From contig NZ_JAIFYA010000004.1 of NCBI RefSeq assembly GCF_019688735.1, positions 81,270 through 145,269 of the forward strand: DNA of 64,000 bases. The letters are read 5' to 3'. A program made the translations under genes and the position numbers. This document shows positions 42,853 to 51,525 of this stretch, piece after piece. Below the pieces are notes generated by a model. It saw only the letters and a program-made list of their open reading frames with translations. It had not been told where the DNA came from and ran no database searches. Positions within the stretch are counted from its first letter, which is position 1. Each line of letters begins with the position of its first letter. The stretch comes from Thermosulfurimonas sp. F29 (GTDB lineage Bacteria > Desulfobacterota > Thermodesulfobacteria > Thermodesulfobacteriales > Thermodesulfobacteriaceae).

Positions 42853-43042
42853 CAGGGGTTGGAGTAGAGTATGCGGGGAGGGTATAGAGAGGGTAGGGGT
42901 TGATCTTTGACAACGGGTGCCGCCGGATACCCCGGGGATCTTGCAGGATTCGGGGTCCGACGGCGAAACGGGTTGAGCGAAGGGAGTTATGTTGCTCGAG
43001 AAGAAAGAAATCTCAAGGGGTTGAAGAGTACCCCCTGCATGG
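42853..43042 (+). promoter_or_regulatory. CRISPR leader of array 1
   Basis: About 190 bases almost identical to 56218-56414 before array 2. It contains TTTGACAACGGG with a GATACCCC downstream, a plausible promoter, and ends with CCCCCTGCATGG directly before the first repeat. New spacers are normally added at this end. Confidence 0.7.
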
Positions 43043-44245
43043 GTTTGTAGTTCCCCTATAAGGGTTGAGAAGCCGGCGGAACCGGCCAGGATGAACAGTT
43101 TCGAGGAGGGTTTGTAGTTCCCCCTATAAGGGTTGAGAAGTGGTCTTCCCGCACCGGGCGCAGCTCGCCCGGGGTCGTTTGTAGTTCCCCCTATAAGGGT
43201 TGAGAAGGAGAGCTATGGGAGTGTACGGAATGCTCTCCGCGCTGTTTGTAGTTCCCCCTATAAGGGTTGAGAAGAGGAGGGCGCGCATGGGGCGCACGGC
43301 CCGCAAACTTTTGTAGTTCCCCCTATAAGGGTTGAGAAGCGGACAAAACTTGCGGGCAAAAAGGGGGTGCGATCAGGTTTGTAGTTTCCCTATAAGGGTT
43401 GAGAAGGTTTGAAACGGGCGAGCCGGACACGCTCCCTCCGGGGCCGTTTGTAGTTCCCCCTATAAGGGTTGAGAAGGGGGCGCACCAAGTCACACCGGAC
43501 ACGCCGCCCGGGTAGTTTGTAGTTCCCCCTATAAGGGTTGAGAAGAAGACGCCTCCTGCAAGCTCGTCAGTTACTACCCCTTGGTTTGTAGTTCCCCTAT
43601 AAGGGTTGAGAAAGGGATTTTTTTTGATCGTCTGGGATTGGGGAGGAGAAGTTTGTAGTTCCCCTATAAGGGTTGAGAAAGGGATTTTTTTTGATCGTCT
43701 GGGATTGGGGAGGAGAAGTTTGTAGTTCCCCTATAAGGGTTGAGAAGTTGGATTTCTCCTGTCTGAGGATCCACAAAGTCTTTCGGTTTGTAGTTCCCCT
43801 ATAAGGGTTGAGAAGGTTCTGTAAGAAGACGGGGCATATCCCTTGTTGCCTGAGTTTGTAGTTCCCCTATAAGGGTTGAGAAGCAACCGGGGGCCGGGTG
43901 GAAGTTTGGCATCACCTACCGCCTTGTTTGTAGTTTCCCTATAAGGGTTGAGAAGCATGGCCCGCGGGTGGGCGCGGATCGTTTTTGCGGGTTTGTAGTT
44001 TCCCTATAAGGGTTGAGAAGCCTCGACCTCGCCGGGCGAAAACCCGTGCCGGACTAGGTTTGTAGTTTCCCTATGAGGGTTGAGAAGTGGCCTGAAGCTC
44101 CGCTTTTAGTTTTTCTATGGTCTGTTTGTAGTTTCCCTATAAGGGTTGAGAAGGAACCTAGGGAGGATGGAGATCGAACCGCTAGTTTGTAGTTTCCCTA
44201 TAAGGGCTGAGAAATCTATCCATCCTGACTTGTTCGGTTTGTAGT
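43043..44245 (+). CRISPR. CRISPR array 1: 18 repeats plus a truncated one
   Basis: Consensus repeat GTTTGTAGTT CCCCTATAAG GGTTGAGAAG (30 bases; given in three blocks). Repeats 2-5, 7 and 8 have an extra C (31 bases); repeats 6 and 14-18 have TTTCCC instead of TTCCCC. Spacers are mostly 34-42 bases. Spacers 9 and 10 (43614-43650, 43681-43717) are identical. The last full repeat (44185-44214) has changed bases, and only GTTTGTAGT remains at 44237-44245 after a 22-base spacer. The 8-base handle TTGAGAAG is constant except for its last base in four repeats. The + direction is supported by the leader on the left. Confidence 0.95.
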
Positions 44246-44656
44246 AGGAAAAGCGGCAAAAAGCACCCGTTCCGCATCGAACGACTGACGCCACAGGTAA
44301 TCAGGAGCGAAGCTTTCCGTTAAGTTGCGCAAAACCGGACGGTGAGCCCGATGCGTGAACCTGCGCCGCACGCGCAGAACCTCGATGACGATGCGGACAA
44401 TGCCCGCCAGAAAAATCGCCACTCCCGCTGGAGCCAGAGGTAGGCCGGTGAGGGCCTGGACCAGCACCATCAAACTGAAGATCACCGACAAGATAATGCC
44501 CGCTCCGAGAAGGATGATGGCGTCCTCGAAGGGGATGTCGAGAATGGGCAGGACCGTGGGATAATTTATCCTTCCGTGCGCTCGAAAGCCCCGGCGCACC
44601 TCAATCGCCTCGGCTTTGGTTGCACCGGGGCTCCGCGGCGCGCCGGACTGCGACAT
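44216..44656 (-). CDS. Small two-pass inner-membrane conjugation protein, 3' end overlapping the array
   Basis: A 146-residue protein with a positively charged N-terminus, I-N-Y-P-T-V-L-P-I-L-D-I-P-F-E-D before two closely spaced membrane segments (about residues 45-67 and 72-93), and a basic tail. The layout resembles VirB3/TraL-type proteins, but similarity is weak. ATG 44656 has GGAG 5 bases upstream. Its last residues are encoded by the decayed end of CRISPR array 1 (partial repeat at 44237-44245), so the original C-terminus may have been replaced. Follows the next two transfer genes in one operon. Confidence 0.5.
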   Translation of the reverse strand: MSQSGAPRSPGATKAEAIEVRRGFRAHGRINYPTVLPILDIPFEDAIILLGAGIILSVIFSLMVLVQALTGLPLAPAGVAIFLAGIVRIVIEVLRVRRRFTHRAHRPVLRNLTESFAPDYLWRQSFDAERVLFAAFPTTNRTSQDG

Positions 44657-44671
44657 GGGGCTCCGTGGCAC

Positions 44672-45061
44672 TTACTGAATGGTGCTCAGACTTTCAGGAC
44701 CGCTTTCGAGAAAGCCGGGCACCACCGAAGCCTGCTCGTTCTTCAGAACATATATCTTGAAGAGGATGATGAGAGTGGGAATGATGATCCCCAGCGCACC
44801 CCAAATCAGCTTCTTCCAAGCGCCGCGTCCCTCCCCGTACTGCCCGGAGGACAGGACCAACTCCTTGAGCCCGGCGGCCACTCCGACGAAGCTGATCGTG
44901 TAAATAAAACCCAAAGCGCTCCAGAGCACGAACTTGAAGATGGTCCTCGCCACATCGACGGCGGTTACGGCGTAAGCCGGACCGGCGCCGTAAAGGGCCA
45001 GAAATACTGCGGCGCCGGCGGCATCCCACAGGCGCCCGAAAACATCGGTCACCCTGCGCAT
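44672..45061 (-). CDS. Small membrane protein with a signal peptide, VirB2/TraQ-like
   Basis: A 129-residue protein with a signal peptide (about residues 1-31, ending A-Y-A) and two membrane segments (about 38-65 and 85-106) separated by a charged loop. Pilin-like VirB2 or the IcmC/IcmD-TraQ/TraR group of Dot/Icm systems have this form. It is 4 bases after the DotD-like gene. GAGGGG precedes the ATG. Confidence 0.5.
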   Translation of the reverse strand: MRRVTDVFGRLWDAAGAAVFLALYGAGPAYAVTAVDVARTIFKFVLWSALGFIYTISFVGVAAGLKELVLSSGQYGEGRGAWKKLIWGALGIIIPTLIILFKIYVLKNEQASVVPGFLESGPESLSTIQ

Positions 45062-45064
45062 GGT

Positions 45065-46300
45065 TTACACCCCCTCGGGCACGAGTTTTACCTCAAGAAG
45101 GTAGCCGTTAAGACGCAGGCGTTTGCGGCCACCCCGCGTTGCAAAGAGGAAAGTCTGAGGAGGTATCTCCGCAAGCGTTCGAAGGACCCGGTTCTTCGCG
45201 AGAGGGTCCCTTTTCGGAAAAACAAGCGTTACCGGCATACGCCCCGCCACGGGCAACCCCACGGAAAGCACCCCGCCGCTGGCAAAGCGGAAAGGAGTCG
45301 CAGGTGAAACCTCGCCCACGGCTTGAAAGATCGCTTTCCCTTTGGCGTCGAGTATTCGAATGCCCGCGCGAAAGACTCGCAGGTAACGCTTTTCCAGACG
45401 CTCGAGGAAAAGCCGTATGCGCCGATGTCCCCGCGGCGAATCGCACACGATGGCTTCACCGGTTTCGGGGTGCAGGATTATGTAGGCCTTCGGGTTGACC
45501 AGCAACTCCCTGAGGAAGGCCTTCGCCTCATCCGGCGAGCGGGAGAGCTTGAGAAGAAGGGTTACATCGTAAGTGCGCTCCGCGGTCGGAAGCACTTCGG
45601 CGTTCTTCCCCCGGAGAAACACGAAGACATCGCGGGTTTGCTCCACATAGCGAACGAGATCTTCCGGCGAGGAGAAGGATGCATCCTCTCGGAAAACAAT
45701 TCCCGCGGCCTTCTCGGAAGCGACCCGGTACCCCGCTCGACGAAGGACATCGGCCAGAGTGTCTCCCGCATGCACCTTAACATGTCCGAAGGCGGGTTCC
45801 CCCATACGGAAAAAGCGCGAAGAGAGAAGCTCATCTTCTCTGGAAAAGGAATCCCCCTGGAAGCGATGGGGCTCCATCTGGTCCTGGTGCTCCGCATACC
45901 CCGCGTGCCGCTCCCTCGCTTCGTCGGCGAGCACCTCCGCCCGTAAGGCGGAAAAGAAGTCTCTGATGTCGCGCTTAAGTTCGGTTATCTCGGAAGAGGA
46001 GGGCGTCAGCGTCGTATCCCCTTCATTTTCACTACCCGCACTTCGCTCTTCGGATGTCGAAGGATTCGCATGTGCGGACGGTGTTGCGGTGTCGACTTCA
46101 TCCTTCCAGAAAAGGTCCGCGTCCGTTCGGGACGCAAACATTTTTTTCCGACCCGGCTCGTCCTGCGTGCCGGATGCCGGGACACGAATGTTCGCCGCGC
46201 CAGGGGGTTTCGCGGTGGAAGCGCATCCCGTAATGAGCCCGGCGCAGATCACGCTTCCCGCAATGCCCCCGATTAAACGGCGAAGCGTTCCGTCCATCAT
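45065..46300 (-). CDS. Lipoprotein with a secretin N-domain-like fold, candidate DotD
   Basis: A 411-residue outer-membrane lipoprotein (L-I-T-G-C lipobox at about residues 22-26) with a disordered region to about 130. Residues about 155-190 (V-H-A-G-D-T-L-A-D-V-L-R-R-A-G-Y) and 225-290 look like the N0/N1 repeats of secretins, but no secretin pore domain follows. DotD of Dot/Icm systems is a lipoprotein of exactly this fold, though much shorter (about 160), and helps DotC and DotH assemble in the outer membrane. Neighbouring DotH- and DotC-like genes support this reading. GGAGG is 5 bases upstream of ATG 46300. Confidence 0.5.
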   Translation of the reverse strand: MMDGTLRRLIGGIAGSVICAGLITGCASTAKPPGAANIRVPASGTQDEPGRKKMFASRTDADLFWKDEVDTATPSAHANPSTSEERSAGSENEGDTTLTPSSSEITELKRDIRDFFSALRAEVLADEARERHAGYAEHQDQMEPHRFQGDSFSREDELLSSRFFRMGEPAFGHVKVHAGDTLADVLRRAGYRVASEKAAGIVFREDASFSSPEDLVRYVEQTRDVFVFLRGKNAEVLPTAERTYDVTLLLKLSRSPDEAKAFLRELLVNPKAYIILHPETGEAIVCDSPRGHRRIRLFLERLEKRYLRVFRAGIRILDAKGKAIFQAVGEVSPATPFRFASGGVLSVGLPVAGRMPVTLVFPKRDPLAKNRVLRTLAEIPPQTFLFATRGGRKRLRLNGYLLEVKLVPEGV

Positions 46301-46341
46301 GGCGACCTCCCTCGCTTTTTAGCGGTGTTTTCCTCCGTGGT

Positions 46342-47682
46342 TCAAGGAACTTCGGGCAAATCCGCGGGCACAAGCACCCAGCGCCCGTCGATCCGGTTCA
46401 AGGTGTAGCCTCTTTCCGTACCGTCGTTTCGCAACACGAGGGCCGGTTCTTCAAGCGGGCTGAAGCCGATAGCCGTCCGGTCGCTCGCGGGGAAGTATGC
46501 CCTGAAGGTGCATCCCCGCCGGCACTCGAACCGCCCGTCAAGAAGCACGACGACATAATCTGGATGCCTGAGACGGCAGGTGCGCAACACGCGTCCACCC
46601 AGGTGATCTGAGCAAACAAGCTCCCGCAGGGAAGCCACGGCCGGCGGTAGCCAGCCCTCAAGGGCGAGCCTGGCGAGGTCGCGCGGGGTGAGGCGCCCCT
46701 TTTCAGGCGGCAACACCTTGACCACATAATCCGCCCCTTTTCGGTCCTGCGCCTCCTCGAGGTAGAACGACGCCGGCTCAAGGGAGGGATCTTCCGGCAC
46801 GAGAATGAGGTTGGAAGCGGCAAAGTATCGTTTCGGGAAGATGACCACTCTTTTGCGGTCGGGTAGCGTGAAAACCTCAAAGGCTGAACGATCGCCCACC
46901 ACGGCGATGCTGTCCTTGCTTGCGGCGATGCGAAAGGGCACCTGCACGAGAGTGGCGTATCCCACCGCGAGACGCAGGCGTTGCGGGTACGGCGTGTAGG
47001 GCACCACCCTGAACCGACCGGGGTGCGGGGGAAGAGGCTCCTTGGCCGCTCGCTCGTAAGCGAGCGCTTTCTTGCGGATCGCGCGCACTTCATCGGGAGA
47101 GAGCACTCCGTAAGGGTAGGTCTGCTCATTCTCGCCTTCCTTGCCGGAGGAGACCGCGCCCGTGCCCGTCACGCCTGATGCTGAAACAACCCTCTCCCCT
47201 CTTCCCTCTCGTTCCAGAATACGCAAAGCTTCCCCCGTCGGAGAGGGCGAAAGGCGTCTCTTCGCGATTGCGGGGTTCCGTGGAGGAACGGTGTCCACCG
47301 AGGCAATGTTTACGAGGTTTTTCGTCGCAGGCGAAACAGTTGCCGTGGCTGTGGCGTTGCCATCCGGTTTCGCTCCAGAGTAGTCGGGAAGAGCGAGAGG
47401 GCTTGTGAAGGACCGCTCCACGATGCGCAAATCTTCGGGGCTCATTCTTTTCAGCTCCTTGTAGAGGTCGTAAGCCTCGACTTCGGTCAGCCCCTCGAAA
47501 AGAGGCTTCAGCTTGGGGTGCTCCCTGAGGAAGGAGCGCACCTCGGCGGGAAGCGCCTTTTCCGGCTTTTCCGAGGTGGTATTCGCTAGCGCCGTCGGAT
47601 CGCCGTCGGCGTAACCCTTTGCAAGCAATATGCTCACTCCGAACAAACACGCCGCAAGAACAACCATTGCGAACAATCTCAT
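46342..47682 (-). CDS. DotH/IcmK/TraN-like (VirB9-type) outer-membrane core protein
   Basis: A 446-residue exported protein (signal peptide about residues 1-23, cut near Y-A-D). Two thirds in, P-Q-R-L-R-L-A-V-G-Y-A-T-L-V-Q-V-P-F recalls the L-x-P-G-Y-x-T-x-L-x-F segment of VirB9/DotH. Residues 45-75 form a helical P-E-V-R-S-F-L-R-E-H-P and L-x-E-V-E-A-Y-D-L-Y-K-E-L motif often seen at the start of DotH (TraN). In Dot/Icm systems DotH sits with DotC and DotD in the outer-membrane ring. Start at ATG 47682 (GAGGAG 6 bases upstream). Confidence 0.55.
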   Translation of the reverse strand: MRLFAMVVLAACLFGVSILLAKGYADGDPTALANTTSEKPEKALPAEVRSFLREHPKLKPLFEGLTEVEAYDLYKELKRMSPEDLRIVERSFTSPLALPDYSGAKPDGNATATATVSPATKNLVNIASVDTVPPRNPAIAKRRLSPSPTGEALRILEREGRGERVVSASGVTGTGAVSSGKEGENEQTYPYGVLSPDEVRAIRKKALAYERAAKEPLPPHPGRFRVVPYTPYPQRLRLAVGYATLVQVPFRIAASKDSIAVVGDRSAFEVFTLPDRKRVVIFPKRYFAASNLILVPEDPSLEPASFYLEEAQDRKGADYVVKVLPPEKGRLTPRDLARLALEGWLPPAVASLRELVCSDHLGGRVLRTCRLRHPDYVVVLLDGRFECRRGCTFRAYFPASDRTAIGFSPLEEPALVLRNDGTERGYTLNRIDGRWVLVPADLPEVP

Positions 47683-47879
47683 GCCCATCTCCTCACGCGG
47701 TCTTCATGATTTTGTTCGCGTGCGAATAAGGGAACACTCGATGTTGAAGTCGTTTTCAGGGCGGCCTTTTGCGGTCACTCCGTGGTGGGCAGGTTCCCCT
47801 CGAGAGAAATGAGGGTGAGGAGGCGGGTCATTTTCCTGTAGTCGCACACGAAATCATCCGAGCGAGGAGGCTTTGTCCC

Positions 47880-48527
47880 ATGCAAAGAAGAATGCGCAGG
47901 TTTGTGGCCGGGCTTGTCGGTGTCGTATTGCTCGGCATCACGACGGGATGCGCCACGACGGAAACGGTAAGCCCCGACGCCAAATTGCTGAAGGAACGCT
48001 ACCGAGCCGGATACGAGGCGGGTTTTCAGGAGGGGTACCGGAAGGGCGTGAACAAAGGCAAAGAGATGTGTTTCGAGGAGGTAAAGCGGGCCCTCCGGAA
48101 CGACGCCGAGGTGGTGCGCAACATGGCTCTCTGGCGGCGCATGGTGCGGGACGGTTTGCTCGTACCGCCGGAGGTGGCCATCATTGAGGAAACACCGGGA
48201 GTTTCGCCCGACGGGCGGTCCTTCAGCCCACCGCGTTACACCCTGGTGGTCACCGCACCGGCTCGATTTAAGGCTGGCACTTGGGAGGACTTCCTCGAGG
48301 GGAGGGGCGGTACGCTCTATGTGCTCGGGTTCTACAATGACTATGAGGAAGCGGTCAAGGCCAAGCTTGAACAGATGGAAAAGGCGCCCCTGGCGGATCA
48401 CTTCTATGTGGTGCCCGTGAAAGGTGCTCGGTACCGGTATGCCCTCATCGTGTGGTCCAGAAGCGGACGGGACTACCGGCGTGAAGGTGGGACACCCCTG
48501 GTCGCTTCGGGTCCCGCCCGATACTGA
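47880..48527 (+). CDS. dotC: DotC-like outer-membrane lipoprotein of a type IVB system
   Basis: A 215-residue lipoprotein (T-T-G-C-A lipobox near residue 24). The stretch Y-E-A-G-F-Q-E-G-Y-R-K-G-V-N-K-G-K-E then L-W-R-R-M-V-R-D-G-L-L-V-P-P-E-V-A matches the C-terminal part of DotC/TraI (G-W-x-x-G-x-x-Q-A ... R-Y-x-x-L-x-x-x-G-x-V-S-x-P). The N-terminal half of DotC appears to be missing, so the protein is shortened. GGAGG lies 10 bases before the ATG. It is divergent from the DotH-like gene. Confidence 0.55.
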   Translation: MQRRMRRFVAGLVGVVLLGITTGCATTETVSPDAKLLKERYRAGYEAGFQEGYRKGVNKGKEMCFEEVKRALRNDAEVVRNMALWRRMVRDGLLVPPEVAIIEETPGVSPDGRSFSPPRYTLVVTAPARFKAGTWEDFLEGRGGTLYVLGFYNDYEEAVKAKLEQMEKAPLADHFYVVPVKGARYRYALIVWSRSGRDYRREGGTPLVASGPARY

Positions 48528-48564
48528 TGGGAAAGCGGGGTAGGGCGGCACAAGGGCGACGGGC

Positions 48565-49263
48565 ATGAATTACCGGGGCCACTCGCAGGACGATCCGGTC
48601 CACGACACTATCCTGATTCTGATCTTCTCCGTAGCTTTCATCATTCTCCTTGTGCTCGCTTTTGCGCTCATTCCTCCTCTGCGGTGCGTTCTCTATGCAA
48701 GTGTGCTCCTAGTCAAAGGTGTCGAGGCGGTGCTCGCTTTTGAACCGGATGTCGCGCGCACCTTCCTGGAAGCAACCTGGTATTACCTGACGCATCCATC
48801 GGCGGCCATGCGGATGCCCGTCACGCAATTTTTCCGAGCGGTCTGGGAAGCGCAGGCCTCACCTTTGCGAACGGCAGTCGCCGGTGCGGGCTTTTGCGCT
48901 GTAGGGTGGCTTGTGCTGAGGCGGCGCTTGCGGCGGATCCCCTCGGAGAAAAAGCTCCTTCAGCGCATCAAAAACACGCCTCCCGAAAAGGTGCTCGAGG
49001 AGGACTTTGGCGTGAGGGAACGCCTCAACCTTTCCGATCCGCGCAAAGCGGCGGAGAGCTTCGCCCGGATACGGATGCGCGCCAATGTGCCTCCCGCGGT
49101 GGTGGCCCGGACCGTCAGGGATCGGCGCGTGCGTCTGGCTCTGCTCTACTATCGAGACTTTCTTGAGAAGGGCAGGGTGCTCTGGCCCGTGAGCGATCCG
49201 GAGAAGCTCAAGCGGTTGCGCGAACGCGAGCTGAAACGCAGACAGCAGGCCGAAGAAGAGTAG
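48565..49263 (+). CDS. Inner-membrane protein, possible DotM/TrbA relative
   Basis: A 232-residue protein with membrane segments at about residues 15-39, 41-60 and 108-126 and a basic cytoplasmic C-terminus. DotM/IcmP/TrbA, partner of the DotL coupling protein, has a similar three-segment N-terminus, but the chain is shorter than usual (about 380) and similarity is not strong. It follows the DotC-like gene by 37 bases on the same strand. Confidence 0.45.
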   Translation: MNYRGHSQDDPVHDTILILIFSVAFIILLVLAFALIPPLRCVLYASVLLVKGVEAVLAFEPDVARTFLEATWYYLTHPSAAMRMPVTQFFRAVWEAQASPLRTAVAGAGFCAVGWLVLRRRLRRIPSEKKLLQRIKNTPPEKVLEEDFGVRERLNLSDPRKAAESFARIRMRANVPPAVVARTVRDRRVRLALLYYRDFLEKGRVLWPVSDPEKLKRLRERELKRRQQAEEE

Positions 49264-49283
49264 GGCGAGGCGGCGAGAGGCCC

Positions 49284-49341
49284 TATCGATAAAACTTAAG
49301 CGATCTTTTATCGATAAGCCTTTCGTTAAAACTTATCGATA
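49284..49341. repeat. Triple TATCGATA element, copy D
   Basis: TATCGATA at 49284, 49309 and 49334, 25-bp period. The last box overlaps the end of the uracil-DNA glycosylase gene and supplies its stop codon (TAT CGA TAA on the minus strand). Confidence 0.85.
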
Positions 49342-50022
49342 GCGCCGCTTGCGCCGGGGGTAGCCGAGTCGCTCGAGCACGAAGCGGAGCCCCTGCAGGT
49401 GAGCGTAAAAGGCTTTGGGGAGGGTTGTTTCGCCTTCCCTGGCGCGGCGCAGAATGTAGGCGGGATGAACGAAAAAGGCGATGTAAAGGCGCTCGCCGTT
49501 ATGCTCGAGGGTGTAAGCCTGACCGTTCACCCGGGTGATTCCGGGGAAGGGCTTGTCGAAGACCTCGTGCAAAAACTTCTCCCACACATATCCTGCCGAG
49601 AAACGCCCCAGCGCGAGGATAATGTGAGGACGCGCCGCTTCAATTTGACGATCGAGGAACGGCGCACAGGCGACGATTTCCTCCGGTTGAGGATCGCGGT
49701 TCTGCGGCGGACGGCACTTAACCAGGTTGGTGATGTAAGTCAGATGCGCGAGGTCGGCCCGCTGGAGCATTTTCCGCAGGAACTTGCCCGCCCATCCGAC
49801 GAAAGGCGCCCCCTGAAGGTCCTCCTCTCGGCCCGGGGCTTCACCGACGATCAAGAGGGGTGCCCGCTCCAAGTCGGGAATCTCGGCGATTTTGGACCCG
49901 GGCACCGGAAGCCGCGCTCCACCGCGCAGGTTGCAGGCGTGGCAGGAAACAATTTCGTCGTGCACCCTTCGCAGGGCCTCCCGCACATTAACCCGCTTTG
50001 TTTGTTTGTTTTGCGCTTCCAT
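49333..50022 (-). CDS. udg: Family 4 uracil-DNA glycosylase
   Basis: Removes uracil from DNA formed by cytosine deamination, frequent at high temperature. The 229-residue protein has C-H-A-C near the N-terminus, the active-site motif G-E-A-P-G-x-x-E-D, K-C-R-P-P-x-N-R and a further Cys, which together hold a 4Fe-4S cluster, and H-P-A-Y near the C-terminus. Family 4 enzymes are typical of thermophiles and anaerobes. GAGGAAG precedes ATG 50022. The stop codon lies within TATCGATA element D. A repair gene on a conjugative element may protect single-stranded transfer DNA (inference). Confidence 0.9.
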   Translation of the reverse strand: MEAQNKQTKRVNVREALRRVHDEIVSCHACNLRGGARLPVPGSKIAEIPDLERAPLLIVGEAPGREEDLQGAPFVGWAGKFLRKMLQRADLAHLTYITNLVKCRPPQNRDPQPEEIVACAPFLDRQIEAARPHIILALGRFSAGYVWEKFLHEVFDKPFPGITRVNGQAYTLEHNGERLYIAFFVHPAYILRRAREGETTLPKAFYAHLQGLRFVLERLGYPRRKRRYR

Positions 50023-50183
50023 GGTTTCTTCCTCGCACCCGCTTCCATTTTAGCGCTTTCGTCTTCTCAGAAGGAAGCCCTCGAACACCGCGTCGTTTCA
50101 CGCTTTAGAGAAACCCCACTAAGCCGCTTTCGATTCGACGGATCCGAATGCCGCGTAGCGTAAGCGATTCATTTCTGTTATGC

Positions 50184-50189
50184 TAACTT
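50184..50189 (+). promoter_or_regulatory. -10-like element of the HU gene
   Basis: TAACTT in the context GCTAACTTCG, 31 bp before the start codon of the HU-like gene; it matches the recurring GCTAnnTT pattern. The -35 region (TAAGCG, 17 bp upstream) is weak. Confidence 0.4.
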
Positions 50190-50220
50190 CGAACGCAAAA
50201 AACGGAAGGAGGGATTGCGC

Positions 50221-50517
50221 ATGACATACACCGAAATCGTGCAGACCATTGCGAGGCGGGAAGGGGTGTCCAAGGATGTGGTGAAGCGGGTGCTTGGAGG
50301 ATTTTTTGAGGAGCTTGCCGGCATGGAGAAAGACGAATCGCTGGTCTTGCGGGGATTCGGCACCTTCACCGTGCGGGAGCGTGCCTCGCGCAAGGGGCGC
50401 AACCCGCGCACCGGCGAGGAGATTACCATACCCAAGCGGAAGGTGCTCGCTTTCAAGCCTGCAAGGGGATTGCTAAAGCGCCTGAATGCCCAAAGCAGGC
50501 GCCGGAGGAAGAAGTGA
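50221..50517 (+). CDS. HU/IHF-family nucleoid protein
   Basis: A 98-residue basic dimeric DNA-bending protein. The HU signature G-F-G-T-F-T-V-R-E-R-A-S-R-K-G-R-N-P-R-T-G-E lies at about residues 45-66, preceding the beta-arm that inserts Pro into the minor groove. The C-terminus has an extra Arg/Lys tail. Plasmid HU proteins support replication, partition and relaxosome assembly. Start at ATG 50221 (GGAGGG upstream). Confidence 0.9.
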   Translation: MTYTEIVQTIARREGVSKDVVKRVLGGFFEELAGMEKDESLVLRGFGTFTVRERASRKGRNPRTGEEITIPKRKVLAFKPARGLLKRLNAQSRRRRKK

Positions 50518-50526
50518 CCGAACACG

Positions 50527-50581
50527 CGGGCGGGCGCATTCTCCATCCAGACCGAAAGGTCGGGTGGAGTCAGCCCGCCCG
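50527..50581 (+). terminator. Complex hairpin after the HU gene
   Basis: CGGGCGGGC (50527-50535) pairs with GCCCGCCCG (50573-50581), with an inner stem CTCCATCC/GGGTGGAG. A long T-run is lacking, so termination is probable rather than certain. Confidence 0.5.
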
Positions 50582-50697
50582 GTCTTCAGCTATGCAATAG
50601 CACTTCGCCAAATGCTCCGCAGATTCTTTTCGCAACCTTCTGGAACCCGCCGCCCTACACCCCTTTGCAAATTGCGCTTTCGGTTCGGGTATTCGAC

Positions 50698-51054
50698 TTA
50701 GTCATGCCCGCTGGAAGCGCGCCCCGCAAGTTTTTCGAGGTAATGCAGGGCTCTCATGAGGAGTTTCTCCGCCTCCTGCGGTGCGAAGACTTCGTTCTCA
50801 AGTAAGCGGTCGATGTCGGTTGCGAGCGCATTCGCTCCGTTGCCGGTTACCACGGCGAGAATGCGGAACAGAGTCGTCAGGCGCGCAAGGGTCATATTGA
50901 GAACGAACCCGAGGTGACGGCGTTCCTCGGGTTCATCGGTTTCTTTGAAGCGCCGATACTGGTCCATTCCGCGGCGAATGAGGCGCTCGGCCTGCCGAAT
51001 GGCGTCGGTATAGAGTTCGGCTTTTACCTCCTCAGGGGAGAGTTCGCGCTCCAT
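50698..51054 (-). CDS. Unknown small helical protein
   Basis: A 118-residue acidic, all-helical protein with no recognised motif, convergent with the HU gene and divergent from 51154. GAGGC lies upstream of ATG 51054, and a GCTAACTTTT -10-like sequence is present in the intergenic region. Possibly a plasmid maintenance or regulatory protein; unknown. Confidence 0.5.
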   Translation of the reverse strand: MERELSPEEVKAELYTDAIRQAERLIRRGMDQYRRFKETDEPEERRHLGFVLNMTLARLTTLFRILAVVTGNGANALATDIDRLLENEVFAPQEAEKLLMRALHYLEKLAGRASSGHD

Positions 51055-51153
51055 TTTGTTTGCCTCCTTCTGCTGGTGTCTCCGAAACGGCTTTAGGGTG
51101 AAAAGTTAGCTTGCCTTCGGAGTATCGTAAAGCCATACCTTCGGAGGGGCACA

Positions 51154-51495
51154 ATGGGTGAGAGGTCACCGCTTCATGTCTATCGCGGAAGGGTATCAGG
51201 AGGAGTGCTTTACATAGAAAAACGCACCGAGATGCTCGAAGCGTATGTGATCAAGGGATCTTTTCTGCCGCATGAGGAAGGATTTCTGCTCCTCTGGGAC
51301 GGAGGGGACCTCATCTGGCGTCCCTTAGCGCCGGGGGAGCGGTTTCACACCGTGCGTAGCCTGAACGAAGCGACGCAGGTGGTGACCGTTCCTCTGGACC
51401 GGTTGCTGGCCGATGAGCGGGTAGTCGCCAGCGTAAGGGCCATGATGCAGACGGCCGAGGAGGCCTTCGAGGAAGAAGATGCACGGAGCGAATGA
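51154..51495 (+). CDS. Unknown small protein
   Basis: A 113-residue protein, beta-rich at first and helical and acidic at the end. CGGAGGGG precedes the ATG. It begins a plus-strand run of three genes ending with the HD-GYP protein. No family recognised. Confidence 0.45.
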   Translation: MGERSPLHVYRGRVSGGVLYIEKRTEMLEAYVIKGSFLPHEEGFLLLWDGGDLIWRPLAPGERFHTVRSLNEATQVVTVPLDRLLADERVVASVRAMMQTAEEAFEEEDARSE

Positions 51496-51525
51496 GAGAG
51501 GCTGGAAGCATAGGGGAGGTGGCGC

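Noticed and set aside
43050..44220. Peptides such as L-L-N-P-Y-R-G-T-T-N and F-S-T-L-I-G-E-L-Q-T in minus-strand frames of both arrays
   Set aside because: They are translations of the CRISPR repeats, not real proteins.
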